DNA from: Saprospiraceae bacterium
GTDB lineage: Bacteria; Bacteroidota; Bacteroidia; Chitinophagales; Saprospiraceae
Length of the DNA: 64,000 nucleotides
NCBI GenBank assembly: GCA_028285085.1
Contig: JANQQI010000049.1
Location: 1 to 64,000 of the forward strand
Direction of reading: 5' to 3'
This document shows positions 16,371-25,301 of the stretch, in pieces. The notes below the pieces were generated by a model, which was given only the letters and a program-made list of their open reading frames with translations, was not told the DNA's origin and searched no databases. Both the position numbers and the translations under genes were made by a program. Numbering within the stretch: the first letter of the stretch is position 1; every line of letters starts with the position of its first letter.

Positions 16371-18788
16371 ATGAAAAAAATATCAACGCTGTTTATTCTT
16401 TTATGTAGTATAGTCAGTCTTACCTCCGCCCAATCCATCTCCGGGAAAATCATTGACGCTGAAAACCAACCCCTCGCTTTTGCAAATATCATTCTTTATG
16501 CAGCAGCAGATAGTACCATGGTCAAAGTAGAACTCTCCGACGACGATGGCCAATTTACGTTCAAGGGAATCCCCGCGGCCAGTTACTGGGTCAAAGCAAC
16601 TTATGTCGGTATGCCTCCCTACCAATCAGAAATATTCGAATTAAATAGCGACTATGAACTCTCTACCATTCAAATTCAGCCAACGGCTAACGAATTAAGC
16701 GAAGTTACCGTAACGGCGCAACGCCCACTCCTCGAAATGAAGCCGGATAAAATGGTCTTCAACGTCGAAGGAAGTATTAACGCTTCGGGTAGTGACGCCC
16801 TGGAATTATTGAAAAAAGCACCGGGCGTAGTGGTAGATAACAACGACAATATCAGCATGCTCGGCAAGAGCAGTGTGCAAGTATATATTGACGGTAAGCC
16901 TTCTCCGTTGAGTACCGCCGATCTTGCGGCTTACCTTAAATCCATGCGTGCGGAGCAGATCGATAATATCGAAATCATCACCAATCCTTCGGCGAAATAC
17001 GATGCAGAAGGTACCGGTGGCATCATCAATATTCGCCTGAAAAAAGATAAGAGTTTGGGTGCCAATGCAAATGTTAGTCTCGGTTACTCTATTGGTAATC
17101 GTGCCCAGTATAATGGCTCCATTAATTCTAATTATCGTACAAAAAATCTCAACGTATTTGGTAACTACAGTTACTACGACGGTGAAAACACTAACTTCTT
17201 TGAGCTCTATCGTGTCCAATTTGGCCAACTGTTCGACCAAAGGAACAATGATGAAAGTGCCTGGTCTGGTCACAACTTCAAAGCCGGAGCTGACTATTAT
17301 CTCGATCAGAAAAACACGATCGGTTTTATGGTAGATGGTAACATCGGAGATGATCGTTCGGCGAGTAATAGTCGCACCGAAATTTCTATGATAAATCAAG
17401 ATGTCATTGACAGCTTGTTGGTCTCCAATTCTCGTTCGAACAGCAATCGCACGAATTTGACCTTTAATATGAATTATCGCCTGGATAATAAGAAAGGGAC
17501 CACGGTCAATTTTGATGCAGATTATGGCTTATATCGTTCTGAGGCTACCCAAACCCAGCCTAATCAATACCTTGATCCAACCGGTGCGTTTTTGTTGACG
17601 GAGCGTAACTATTTCTTCGATACGCCAACTGACATTGATATTTACACGGCCAAAGTAGATGTGGAAACGCCACTACTGGGTGGACAATTGAGTACTGGTT
17701 TGAAGTCGGCCTTTGTGTCCACCGATAATACCTTTGATTTTTACAATCTGACTAATGATAATAATAAGGAGTTGGATCTAAGTCGAAGCAACACTTTTAC
17801 TTACGAGGAAAATGTCAACGCGGCCTACGTTAATTTTAGCCGTCAAATTAAAGGCCTTGGCGTACAGGTAGGTCTGCGTGTAGAGCAAACGAATTCGGAA
17901 GGTGATCTACAAAGTATGCAGGATAATGAGGATAATAATGTGTCCCGCTCGTACGTCGACTTCTTCCCTTCTGCGGGATTATCCTACAGCCTTAATCCTA
18001 AGAATAGTCTACAATTGACCTATAGTCGCCGAATCAATCGTCCGAACTATCAGGATTTGAATCCTTTTGAAAATAAACTTGATGAATTAACCTTCGAAAA
18101 GGGTAACCCTTTCCTAAATCCAGAATATACCAATAGTGTACAGCTGACCCACACCTGGAATTACTCAATTAATACCAGCATTGGTTTCAGCCATACCAAA
18201 GATGTGATCACTCGACAAACAGATACCTTCGGTGAGAAAGCGAGCTTTATCACTTGGTTGAATTTAGCCGAGCAATACAACTTTAATCTTAGTGTGAGTG
18301 GTGCTGTGCCGATCACTAAATGGTGGAGCAGTTATACCAACTTGACGGGGTACATTCAGGAGAACCGAGGTGAGTTTGGAGATGGCAAGACTATTGATTT
18401 GAATGTAAAAGCTTTCAACGTTTATAGCCAGCACACCTTCCGCCTGCCTTGGGATTTGTCACTAGAAGTTTCCGGTTGGTATAGTTCGCCTTCTCTCTGG
18501 GGTGGCAACTTCGAAACCGATGAAATTTGGAGTATTGATGCCGGTATCCAGAAAAAAATATTGGACGGCCGAGGCAATTTGCGTATTGGAATTAGCGATA
18601 TTTTCTTGAGCAACCGCTGGACAGGCGAAAGTACTTTTGGCGAATTGTATATCGATACACGAGGAGGCTGGGACAGCCGCCGCTTCCGCATCAACTTTTC
18701 CTACTTGTTGGGTAACAATCGGGTAAAAGTGCGCAAGCGTAGATCTGGTTTGGAAGATGAATCGAATCGGATTAAATCTGGAAATTAA
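16371..18788 (+). CDS. Outer-membrane TonB-type receptor with carboxypeptidase-regulatory domain
   Basis: 805 residues. A Sec signal (MKKISTLFILLCSIVSLTSA) is followed by a CarboxypepD_reg-like domain (about 21-110, ISGKIIDAENQPLAFANI), a plug-like domain (about 115-215, with LELLKKAPGVVVDNNDNISM and IEIITNPSAKYDAEGTGGIINIRLKK), and a long beta-barrel of the OMP_b-brl_3 type ending near RRFRINFSYLLGNNRV. It sits in the outer membrane; such receptors import oligosaccharides, peptides or metal complexes. No SusD partner or substrate-specific enzyme lies nearby, so the ligand is unknown. It is a single-gene unit ended by a hairpin at 18972. Confidence 0.9.
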   Translation: MKKISTLFILLCSIVSLTSAQSISGKIIDAENQPLAFANIILYAAADSTMVKVELSDDDGQFTFKGIPAASYWVKATYVGMPPYQSEIFELNSDYELSTIQIQPTANELSEVTVTAQRPLLEMKPDKMVFNVEGSINASGSDALELLKKAPGVVVDNNDNISMLGKSSVQVYIDGKPSPLSTADLAAYLKSMRAEQIDNIEIITNPSAKYDAEGTGGIINIRLKKDKSLGANANVSLGYSIGNRAQYNGSINSNYRTKNLNVFGNYSYYDGENTNFFELYRVQFGQLFDQRNNDESAWSGHNFKAGADYYLDQKNTIGFMVDGNIGDDRSASNSRTEISMINQDVIDSLLVSNSRSNSNRTNLTFNMNYRLDNKKGTTVNFDADYGLYRSEATQTQPNQYLDPTGAFLLTERNYFFDTPTDIDIYTAKVDVETPLLGGQLSTGLKSAFVSTDNTFDFYNLTNDNNKELDLSRSNTFTYEENVNAAYVNFSRQIKGLGVQVGLRVEQTNSEGDLQSMQDNEDNNVSRSYVDFFPSAGLSYSLNPKNSLQLTYSRRINRPNYQDLNPFENKLDELTFEKGNPFLNPEYTNSVQLTHTWNYSINTSIGFSHTKDVITRQTDTFGEKASFITWLNLAEQYNFNLSVSGAVPITKWWSSYTNLTGYIQENRGEFGDGKTIDLNVKAFNVYSQHTFRLPWDLSLEVSGWYSSPSLWGGNFETDEIWSIDAGIQKKILDGRGNLRIGISDIFLSNRWTGESTFGELYIDTRGGWDSRRFRINFSYLLGNNRVKVRKRRSGLEDESNRIKSGN

Positions 18789-18971
18789 AAAGTGGTCTGA
18801 GTCTAAACGGACTTGGAATAAAGATAAAATGACGATGAGTCCACCAAATCATAGTGGACGTACGATGGATGAAGGCAGTGAGATAACAACCCCAAGGATT
18901 AACGTGCCATACGGCTTGCTGCCTAAATCCATTTTTTCAAAAAGACATTTCATACTAATCCAATTTTAGGT

Positions 18972-19006
18972 AACGCCGGGCTTTCGAGTCCGGCGTTTCT
19001 TTTTTG
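18972..19006 (+). terminator. Rho-independent terminator after the receptor gene
   Basis: An 8-bp GC-rich stem (AACGCCGG, 18972-18979, with CCGGCGTT, 18990-18997) followed by a T-run. Confidence 0.85.
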
Positions 19007-19141
19007 GTGCGTCTTATTCCAATAAACCTCGTTCATTTAACAACATTTAGCCTTGAAATGAGTTTACCAATAAAGGTTTTACATATCAATCATTTTCGCA
19101 ATGATTATGGAAGAATAATTCAGACAACTAAACTATCTGCT

Positions 19142-19173
19142 AAGAGCCATCGCCCAAGGGGTGATGGCTCTTT
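19142..19173. terminator. Second hairpin, possible bidirectional terminator
   Basis: A 10-bp stem (19142-19151 with 19163-19172) with a further CCC/GGG pairing inside the loop. Only short T-runs flank it. It could end the minus-strand serine-hydrolase gene that stops at 19214 or an unannotated plus-strand transcript. Confidence 0.6.
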
Positions 19174-19213
19174 CGATTGAAGCACTTGTGACTGGCGTAG
19201 TACAGATCAAATC

Positions 19214-20677
19214 CTATTTGAATGCTTCCATACCTATAATTTGCCAATCTCCTTTTTCTAATCTTAATACTAAATACCAATTCTTTTCGGACTGATAATT
19301 ATCGAACTGAAGGGTTCGGATATAGGCCTTATCGCCATCTGCTAACCCTTTGAGACTGATATCCTGATTAGAGAGTGTAAAACTTGATCCCTGATTTACT
19401 AAAAAGTCCAAATACGAATGCTTGCTTGGCCATTGCTTGCTGTTAAAATCAGAAGCGATCAAACTCGCCAGAGCATTCCGATCTTTACTTTGGGTTGACG
19501 TTTGCCAATTGGCAAATGTCATGGAAAGATTTTGAAAGGTTTGTTGGATATAAGCCGGATCCATGCCCGGTGCAAGAACCACGGAAGGGCAATCCTGCTC
19601 GCCTTGATACAAACAGGCCAATTCCAGCGCCTCTGTTGCTCCCCAGTTACTGCCTCGGTTGGAGATCATAGCGATACTCAAATCCATTTCGGGAATCAAG
19701 AGTAAAACTGAATGTGTACCGTCCATATGCCCATCGTGATAATATACCTGTTGCCCATTATCCAAATCCTGGATGATCCATCCCAAGCCATAGGTCGTTT
19801 GCTCTCCATTATTGAGCGTGGATTTTGTAAAGGTCTTCGATTTTAAATCCTCTGAAATAAAAGTACCATCCAAATAAGCAGCACCGTATTTCGCCAAATC
19901 TTCCACCGTCGAATACATTCCGCCTCCGGGGATATTGTAACTCAAATCCATCACCGCGACCTCCGCCTGTTCATCTTCATAAAATTTGGACAGTTGTTTT
20001 CCTTTCCCTTGCGGTATTTGAAAAAAGGTATTTGACATATTCAAAGGGTTAAGCACCGTTTTTCGAACATAGTCTTCAAAGGTCATCCCGGATTGCTTTT
20101 CAATGATCGCCCCGATTAGATCAATACCATAGCTGGAATATCCATATTTATCGCCGGGTTGAGATTCTAATGGATCATTTTTGAATACGTTAATTGCTTC
20201 GCTGACACTCGAAAAATGGGGATATAAATCTTCTCTTTCATCGTAATAATAATGACGGATACCAGCCGTGTGAGCAGCCAGATGTCTTAGTGTGATATTT
20301 TTTCCCTGTGGAAAGTCAAGATACGCATCGATACTTTGATCTAGTGCTAAGGTTTGATCTTCAAGCATTTTCAACATCGCCCCAATCGTCACGACTTTAG
20401 AAACCGAAGCGATTCGGTAGATCGTATTAGGGGTGGCAGGTACTTTATTCGGCAAATCAGTATAGCCCGAAGCATTAGACCACACAATTTTGCCTTTCAT
20501 CGCAATAGCCGCGGATAAGCCCGGAAGCGATTTACGACTACGGAGGGAATCCAGGTATTCATTAGCCGCCAGAACGGTCGTTTCAGTCCTTTTTTGCCCA
20601 TAAGTTGGCCACCACGACCAGATCGAAAAGAGTAAAACCAAGGGCATAACTAGGGTAAGAATTCTCGTTGAGATCAT
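19214..20677 (-). CDS. Serine hydrolase, beta-lactamase/penicillin-binding family (class C-like)
   Basis: 487 residues with an N-terminal hydrophobic segment (ILTLVMPLVLLFSIWSWW) acting as signal or anchor, so it works in the periplasm. The catalytic SVSK (S91-K94) fits the SxxK motif, KYGYSSYGIDLIGAI corresponds to the second motif (Tyr kept, Asn replaced by Ser), and HDGHMDG to the third. The C-terminal 120 residues form a small NTF2-like or lipocalin-like extension. Known relatives are esterases, D-aminopeptidases or DD-peptidases; real beta-lactam hydrolysis is not implied. A perfect 20-bp palindrome lies 90 bases upstream. Confidence 0.88.
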   Translation of the reverse strand: MISTRILTLVMPLVLLFSIWSWWPTYGQKRTETTVLAANEYLDSLRSRKSLPGLSAAIAMKGKIVWSNASGYTDLPNKVPATPNTIYRIASVSKVVTIGAMLKMLEDQTLALDQSIDAYLDFPQGKNITLRHLAAHTAGIRHYYYDEREDLYPHFSSVSEAINVFKNDPLESQPGDKYGYSSYGIDLIGAIIEKQSGMTFEDYVRKTVLNPLNMSNTFFQIPQGKGKQLSKFYEDEQAEVAVMDLSYNIPGGGMYSTVEDLAKYGAAYLDGTFISEDLKSKTFTKSTLNNGEQTTYGLGWIIQDLDNGQQVYYHDGHMDGTHSVLLLIPEMDLSIAMISNRGSNWGATEALELACLYQGEQDCPSVVLAPGMDPAYIQQTFQNLSMTFANWQTSTQSKDRNALASLIASDFNSKQWPSKHSYLDFLVNQGSSFTLSNQDISLKGLADGDKAYIRTLQFDNYQSEKNWYLVLRLEKGDWQIIGMEAFK

Positions 20678-20999
20678 TTTAAAATAAATTAGTTTTTAGA
20701 AAAAAATGGACTACCGCTTTTGTCACCCTCGTAGAGATTGATAGTAGAGCGGCTTGAGGCGAGCTGTTTTATCTTTTAAAAGATAAATACTTGCTAATGC
20801 TGGATTGGTTACACTGTACTTTCCGATTTTAACACCATCCCTTGGACTTGCTCATCTTTTATTCAAGCGAGGATTTCATTCATTCAGGGGGGGGTAAAAA
20901 TTTTTCCAACCATAATCGATTCGGTATCTTACCGCAAGAAATACGAATCAGGATCGTATTTTCGTTGAACAGAAGTCTCTTAAGTCAAAAACACACCTT
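20678..20999. other. Divergent intergenic region with palindrome and G8 tract
   Basis: 322 bases between divergent genes. It contains a perfect palindrome (20768-20787) and a run of eight G (20887-20894) followed by an A5T5 block. No small ORF or RNA gene is recognisable. Confidence 0.6.
20768..20787. promoter_or_regulatory. Perfect 20-bp palindrome (candidate operator)
   Basis: TTTATCTTTT followed by its exact reverse complement, without spacer, 91 bases upstream of the serine-hydrolase start. A dimeric repressor could bind here; AT-rich palindromes also occur by chance. Confidence 0.4.
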
Positions 21000-21920
21000 A
21001 TGAATACAAGAAATGTATTAACCGTAGTCGCCATTATTCTGGCTCTCCTACTCGCCGGTGTAGGTTGGTGGGGATATGGTTTGAAAAAAGATAAAGAAAA
21101 GCTCGCGGTCGAAAATGACAAGATGGAATCGGAAATTTCCGGCCTAGAAAGTCTCAAAACCGAATTGGAAGCAGAAGTCGATAGCCTCGCCCTCGCCTAT
21201 GAAGTACTGACCATTGAAAATGACTCGCTCTCCAGTTCTTTGACTGATGCGCAAGCGCGCCTCGTGCGCCGTGATGCGACTATCCGCCAACTCAATCGCC
21301 AGCAAGTACGTAGCGTTGACAATGCGGAGGGGCTACGCGCCCAAATCCAATCTCTGCTCGCAGCTAAATCAGAATTGGAAAATCAGATTGTTGATCTGCA
21401 AACCGAAAATGAAGCCTTGCGCGAAGAAGCCGGACTTTTGAAAGTCGATTTATCCAAAGCGCGTGAAGACAACCTCGCTTTGGCTAATCTCAATCGCACC
21501 ATGCAATCGGAATTAGACAAGCTGACTCTGGCCAATTTTAAAGCCACTGCTTTCCAGGTGGAAGTGGAGCGTCGCCGCTCGAAGGTGACCGTCAAGGGCC
21601 GGCGCGCGAAGCGTATCAAAGCCAGTTTTGACCTCACCAACGTCCCAGAAAAATATCAGGGCGTACGGCCGCTATACCTCGTCATCACCGACGAAAAAGC
21701 AACGCCGATCCAGCTGGAGAATCCAATTAAAGCACAGGTTGTCGTTAATGGCCAGGCCAACGACATCATTGCCGCAGAACAAAAGGAGGTCAATATCGGT
21801 GCTAACCAGCGCCTGTCTTTCTCCCACGAATTGGACAAACGACTGCGCAAAGGCTACTACCGAGTCATCGTCTATACGGATATTGGAGTGCTCGGTGCGT
21901 CCAGTTTCCGCATGCGATAA
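21000..21920 (+). CDS. Membrane-anchored coiled-coil protein, unknown function
   Basis: 306 residues. One N-terminal membrane helix (VLTVVAIILALLLAGVGWWG, about 6-25) is followed by a long Glu/Leu-rich coiled coil (about 30-180, heptads such as LESLKTELEAEVDSLALAYEV) and a C-terminal beta-rich domain (about 185-306, RPLYLVITDEKATPIQLENP and GYYRVIVYTDIGVLG). The coiled coil should extend into the periplasm. The next gene encodes an OmpA-type lipoprotein, also coiled-coil, so the two may bridge inner membrane and cell wall; that is inference. A separate terminator and promoter divide the two genes. Confidence 0.75.
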   Translation: MNTRNVLTVVAIILALLLAGVGWWGYGLKKDKEKLAVENDKMESEISGLESLKTELEAEVDSLALAYEVLTIENDSLSSSLTDAQARLVRRDATIRQLNRQQVRSVDNAEGLRAQIQSLLAAKSELENQIVDLQTENEALREEAGLLKVDLSKAREDNLALANLNRTMQSELDKLTLANFKATAFQVEVERRRSKVTVKGRRAKRIKASFDLTNVPEKYQGVRPLYLVITDEKATPIQLENPIKAQVVVNGQANDIIAAEQKEVNIGANQRLSFSHELDKRLRKGYYRVIVYTDIGVLGASSFRMR

Positions 21921-21930
21921 TCCTCTAAAC

Positions 21931-21975
21931 CAACGACCGATTGGTTGTCCAGATCAATCGGTCGTTGTCTATTTC
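21931..21975 (+). terminator. Rho-independent terminator
   Basis: A perfect 13-bp stem (21931-21943 with 21955-21967) followed by TCTATTTCC, after the coiled-coil gene. Confidence 0.85.
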
Positions 21976-21988
21976 CTATATTCCGGGC

Positions 21989-22019
21989 TTTGAAATTCAC
22001 ATCTTAGACCATAGTTTTG
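21989..22019 (+). promoter_or_regulatory. Promoter of the OmpA lipoprotein gene
   Basis: TTTG (21989-21992), exactly 19 bases, TAGTTTTG (22012-22019): a perfect match to the Bacteroidota sigma-A consensus, placed between a terminator and the start codon at 22042 (leader about 16 bases). Confidence 0.85.
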
Positions 22020-22041
22020 CCTTTCATCAGATTTCAAAAGC

Positions 22042-22938
22042 ATGCGCCTTTTCAGTTTTCTTTTGCTTTTCCTATTTCTGTCCTCCTGTGTTAGCAACAA
22101 AAAGCATCGGGCGGCACTTGATAGTCTGACCACCGCCCATCAAGCACAGGTACAGCAGCTCGAATATCAAGTTGATACCTCCAGAGCCAAGATCTTCGAT
22201 CTACAGTTGCAATTGGCGGAGCGCAAAGGAGAAAATAATGTGCTCGTAGGTTTGCGCGACGAACTCCAGAGTCGTATCGATCACTTAGAGCAGCAAATGG
22301 AAAGCATGGGCAGTCGCTCCGAATCTCAGGAACAGCAACTCCGAAACCTAGTCCTAGAGCGCGACCAAAGCATTCAAGAGCTGAAGCAGCAATTACGCAC
22401 AACGATGGAGCTAATCGATCAACAGGAGTCCGTCTTCAAGCAACTCAACGAAAATATTACCGAGGCCTTCAGCGATCATACAGAAACGGCCATTCAGGTC
22501 TATCGCCGTTACGATCAATTAGCCGTGGCGTTATCGCAGGATAGTCTCTTCCGCCGCAATAGTGCCACCCGACTATTGGATGATGGTTATGTATTATTAG
22601 AAAAGATAAGTGGCGTGCTTGAACGTTATCCCAACTACCAAGTCTACATTACCGGGCATACGGACAATCGACCGCCCAAAGACAGCCGGCGCTATAAGGA
22701 TAATTGGAACTTTAGTGCGCTGCAAGCCGCAACCGTCGTCAAGACGATGATCGATGAATACGATCTTAGTACCAGTCAGCTAATGATTGCGGCCAAAGGC
22801 GAATTTGCGCCCCGTAGCTCCAATGCGACCAAAGAGGGACAAGCGATCAATCGCCGCATTGAGTTCGTGATCGTGCCGCCTATTGCCGAACTGGCTCGTA
22901 AAATTAGAGAAGCGGTGGATTTGTCAAAAGGCAAGTAG
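22042..22938 (+). CDS. OmpA family lipoprotein with coiled coil
   Basis: 298 residues. Lipoprotein signal MRLFSFLLLFLFLSSC with lipobox LSSC; Ser and Val after the cysteine. A coiled coil covers about residues 25-150 (Gln/Glu-rich). The C-terminal OmpA-like peptidoglycan-binding domain (about 185-285) has YQVYITGHTDNRPPKD and EGQAINRRIEFVIVPP, including the Asp and Arg that hold diaminopimelate in this family. It should tether the outer membrane to the cell wall. It is preceded by its own consensus promoter. Confidence 0.92.
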   Translation: MRLFSFLLLFLFLSSCVSNKKHRAALDSLTTAHQAQVQQLEYQVDTSRAKIFDLQLQLAERKGENNVLVGLRDELQSRIDHLEQQMESMGSRSESQEQQLRNLVLERDQSIQELKQQLRTTMELIDQQESVFKQLNENITEAFSDHTETAIQVYRRYDQLAVALSQDSLFRRNSATRLLDDGYVLLEKISGVLERYPNYQVYITGHTDNRPPKDSRRYKDNWNFSALQAATVVKTMIDEYDLSTSQLMIAAKGEFAPRSSNATKEGQAINRRIEFVIVPPIAELARKIREAVDLSKGK

Positions 22939-22940
22939 AT

Positions 22941-22974
22941 ATCTTGCTTGGCCATCTGGGTGACCAAGCAAGAT
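22941..22974. terminator. Hairpin between convergent genes
   Basis: A perfect 11-bp stem (22941-22951 with 22964-22974) just after the OmpA gene and 10 bases before the end of the bestrophin gene. It lacks a T-run on either strand, so termination strength is uncertain. Confidence 0.55.
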
Positions 22975-22983
22975 CATCGGACT

Positions 22984-24003
22984 TTAAAGCAGAATATCGT
23001 TGACGGGTTGAACTTTAGGTGGCAGCTCTGTCTCACCCAACATCTCTCGTAAATCAATTTCAATAGTTCGACTTAGTGCCGTCATCGGAACATCATTCAC
23101 AAAATTTTCGAAGGGATCCTCGCTATTGTCCCCCACAATTTCCATGGTCACAAAAATCCACGAGATCAAAACGCTGAATGGAATCGTCAAAAAGCTGAAC
23201 GCGTGCCCCATTTCTGCGAATTGACCCACCAAGCCAAAGGGCAACAGGATAATGAAAATCCAAGTGAAAATTTTGCTAAAGAAAGCATACTGGCGTGGGA
23301 AGGGGGTATTTTTAATTCGTTCGCACTTACCTTGTAGATTGTAGAACTCTTCCAATACACGCATCATCTCCATGTGTCGAAAATGATTCAACAGTCCTTT
23401 ATGCTCTAGAAGGTTTTTCAGTTCTTCCCCTTGGCGACGAATCAATTGCGTTGCCGTATTACGTCGCTCGATTAAATCCGCGTATTCCTTTTCATCCAAT
23501 AACTTTCCGACATCTTTATCCCAGTGCTCCCGTTCCGGGCTGCCTTTCGAATATGTTTTTACACTTTTTGTATGCTTGAGACTGAAGCTGGTAGGCATAC
23601 GCAATTGCATCGTCAACGCATACAACCAAGCGATATGTCGATAGATTAGCCGCTGGTGAATGTCCTGGAGTTCAGCTGAAGAAATACTTTCGGTGGATTC
23701 ATGGCGCGTGATAAAACTTTTGACCTGATTTCCCCAGGTTCGGCTATAGTTGACAATCCCACCCCAAATTTTGCGTGCCTCCCAAAATCGATCATATGCA
23801 GAGTTGTTCTTGAATCCCAAGTAAAAGGCTACCGCGATACCAATCGTACTCAATGGCAAGAATGGAATTGCAATGTTGGTCCCCTGATGGTCAAAATAAT
23901 GGTGGACCCAGACTACGGCTGTTCCCCAGATCGTAAAAAACAGTAAATTCATCCAGGCAAAACGCAAAATGACGTTCCACTTGATATTCCGTCGTACGTA
24001 CAT
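22984..24003 (-). CDS. Bestrophin family ion channel (UPF0187)
   Basis: 339 residues, inner membrane. The N-terminal pattern fits bestrophins: an opening helix (FAWMNLLFFTIWGTAVVWVHHYF), then PFLPLSTIGIAVAFYLGFKNNSAYDRFWEARKIWG, in which the NNSAYDRFWEAR motif is diagnostic. Two more helices appear at about 240-290 (FSKIFTWIFIILLPFGLVGQ and FLTIPFSVLISWIFVTMEIVG), ending with DNSEDPFENFVNDVPMTALSRTIEIDL. Bacterial homologues are pentameric cation or anion channels; selectivity cannot be read from the sequence. Confidence 0.92.
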   Translation of the reverse strand: MYVRRNIKWNVILRFAWMNLLFFTIWGTAVVWVHHYFDHQGTNIAIPFLPLSTIGIAVAFYLGFKNNSAYDRFWEARKIWGGIVNYSRTWGNQVKSFITRHESTESISSAELQDIHQRLIYRHIAWLYALTMQLRMPTSFSLKHTKSVKTYSKGSPEREHWDKDVGKLLDEKEYADLIERRNTATQLIRRQGEELKNLLEHKGLLNHFRHMEMMRVLEEFYNLQGKCERIKNTPFPRQYAFFSKIFTWIFIILLPFGLVGQFAEMGHAFSFLTIPFSVLISWIFVTMEIVGDNSEDPFENFVNDVPMTALSRTIEIDLREMLGETELPPKVQPVNDILL

Positions 24004-24150
24004 AAATGGGTATTTTTAATTGGTGTTGAAAATTGGCTTTTTACTCAAAACCGACCATTACATTTTTAAGACTAATTTCTCTGTAACGGTAAACACCAAA
24101 AATAGCATAAGCTGCATCTTTTCCAAAAGGAACACCCTAAAACTAAAACC

Positions 24151-25269
24151 ATTATTAAAGCTTATTCTTCATTTCGTTGGCTACTGCCTTTCATCTTACT
24201 GCTTACCGCCTGTCCCCCCGAACGGCCCATCCCGGCGCGCTTGCCTCGTCCATTTATTGTTGCTTTTGATCTGGAAGGCTTGGACACTACCCATTTTTCG
24301 TATTCTATCTATGGCCCAGATGAATACTCTAAATTTGGCTTCAATATCGGGTATATCTCTGATGAATGGCAGTACATACAAGACTCCATCTTAACCGTCA
24401 TTGGATTTAACTATTATTATTTTCACTCGAGTGAAGATAGAAGCACCCTTGCGGGAAGAGTACGTATGAATCATCGCCTCCGAGCAGAAAGAAAAGCCGC
24501 TCCCTCGGATTTTTTACAGCAATACCTCTACATCAAGAACGAATTAGACACCTTTCACGCAAATTACTGGATGAAGCCCTACTCGTTCAGCTTATTACCC
24601 AAAGCTCGCTTGACGTGTAAAACCGATAGTTTTCAAATTAATTTTGGTATTCAAAATGGACAATTACACGGGCCATATTACCAATGGTCTGCCAAGGGGC
24701 ATCTCTTTCAAACCGGTCAATATCAGGAAGGATTAGAAACGGATAGCTGGCAGCATTTCGATACGTCAGGGCAGTTGATAAAAACAGAGCATTACCATGA
24801 AGGAGAATTACATGCCATTAGTCAATATGAGGATGGTTTTGAGCGGAAAAGTGTAATGACCTATGCGCAGCTAAAAAAGAATCAGAGAAGCATGTCATGG
24901 CTATTTTTAGGACTATCTGTGTTGAGTCTTTTTGGATTTTGGCATTACGGCGGGCCGGGTCGACTCACTCAGCTAAAGATTAAACCTTGGCCAATAATTT
25001 TATGGCTATTTAGTGGCATCTTCCTACCGGTAGTCGCCTTTTTAGGTGCGGTTGTTATCACCTATTATTACAAATTAGCGATGGCTAATGCGCAGTGGAG
25101 CCTAATTGATATTCCCTTCGACTTATTGCGCTTCTTTAAATACGCTTATATCCCAAGTATGCTGTTCTTCTTATTAAGAAATCGGACTGAAGATTTGCTT
25201 TGGCTGCCCCTTCAATATAGCCTGATTCTCCTCACGCTTGGCTACTTCATGAATTATTCTAATCTGTAA
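24151..25269 (+). CDS. YwqK/MORN-like lipoprotein with C-terminal membrane helices, non-canonical start
   Basis: The frame is open from after a stop at 24103-24105. No ATG, GTG or TTG precedes the signal-like stretch IIKAYSSFRWLLPFILLLTA, which ends at a clear lipobox LTAC (Cys codon 24211-24213); TTG at 24241 would cut it off. I therefore place the start at ATT 24151 (ATT 24154 or CTG 24112 are alternatives). The mature protein has a globular part, a MORN/YwqK-like stretch (FGIQNGQLHGPYYQWSAKG, GQYQEGLETDSWQHF, TEHYHEGELHAI), and four hydrophobic helices near the C-terminus (about nt 24890-25260). The function is unknown. It could also be a gene that has recently lost its start codon. Confidence 0.6.
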   Translation: MIKAYSSFRWLLPFILLLTACPPERPIPARLPRPFIVAFDLEGLDTTHFSYSIYGPDEYSKFGFNIGYISDEWQYIQDSILTVIGFNYYYFHSSEDRSTLAGRVRMNHRLRAERKAAPSDFLQQYLYIKNELDTFHANYWMKPYSFSLLPKARLTCKTDSFQINFGIQNGQLHGPYYQWSAKGHLFQTGQYQEGLETDSWQHFDTSGQLIKTEHYHEGELHAISQYEDGFERKSVMTYAQLKKNQRSMSWLFLGLSVLSLFGFWHYGGPGRLTQLKIKPWPIILWLFSGIFLPVVAFLGAVVITYYYKLAMANAQWSLIDIPFDLLRFFKYAYIPSMLFFLLRNRTEDLLWLPLQYSLILLTLGYFMNYSNL

Positions 25270-25301
25270 GGACTTGATGCGAATGACATTCAGGAATGGT
25301 T

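Larger units (their letters stand above)
18789..19213. other. Intergenic region with two hairpins
   Basis: 425 bases between convergent genes. It holds a terminator at 18972-19006 and a second hairpin at 19142-19173. The 135 bases between them have no credible ORF. The open frame near 18757-18969 runs over the receptor stop and looks accidental. Confidence 0.6.

Noticed and set aside
18757-18969. 70-residue plus-strand frame
   Set aside because: It starts inside the receptor gene, has no known features and ends before the terminator by chance.
19214-20677. Antibiotic resistance by the beta-lactamase-like gene
   Set aside because: The second motif has Ser instead of Asn and the C-terminal extension is typical of esterase/peptidase relatives.
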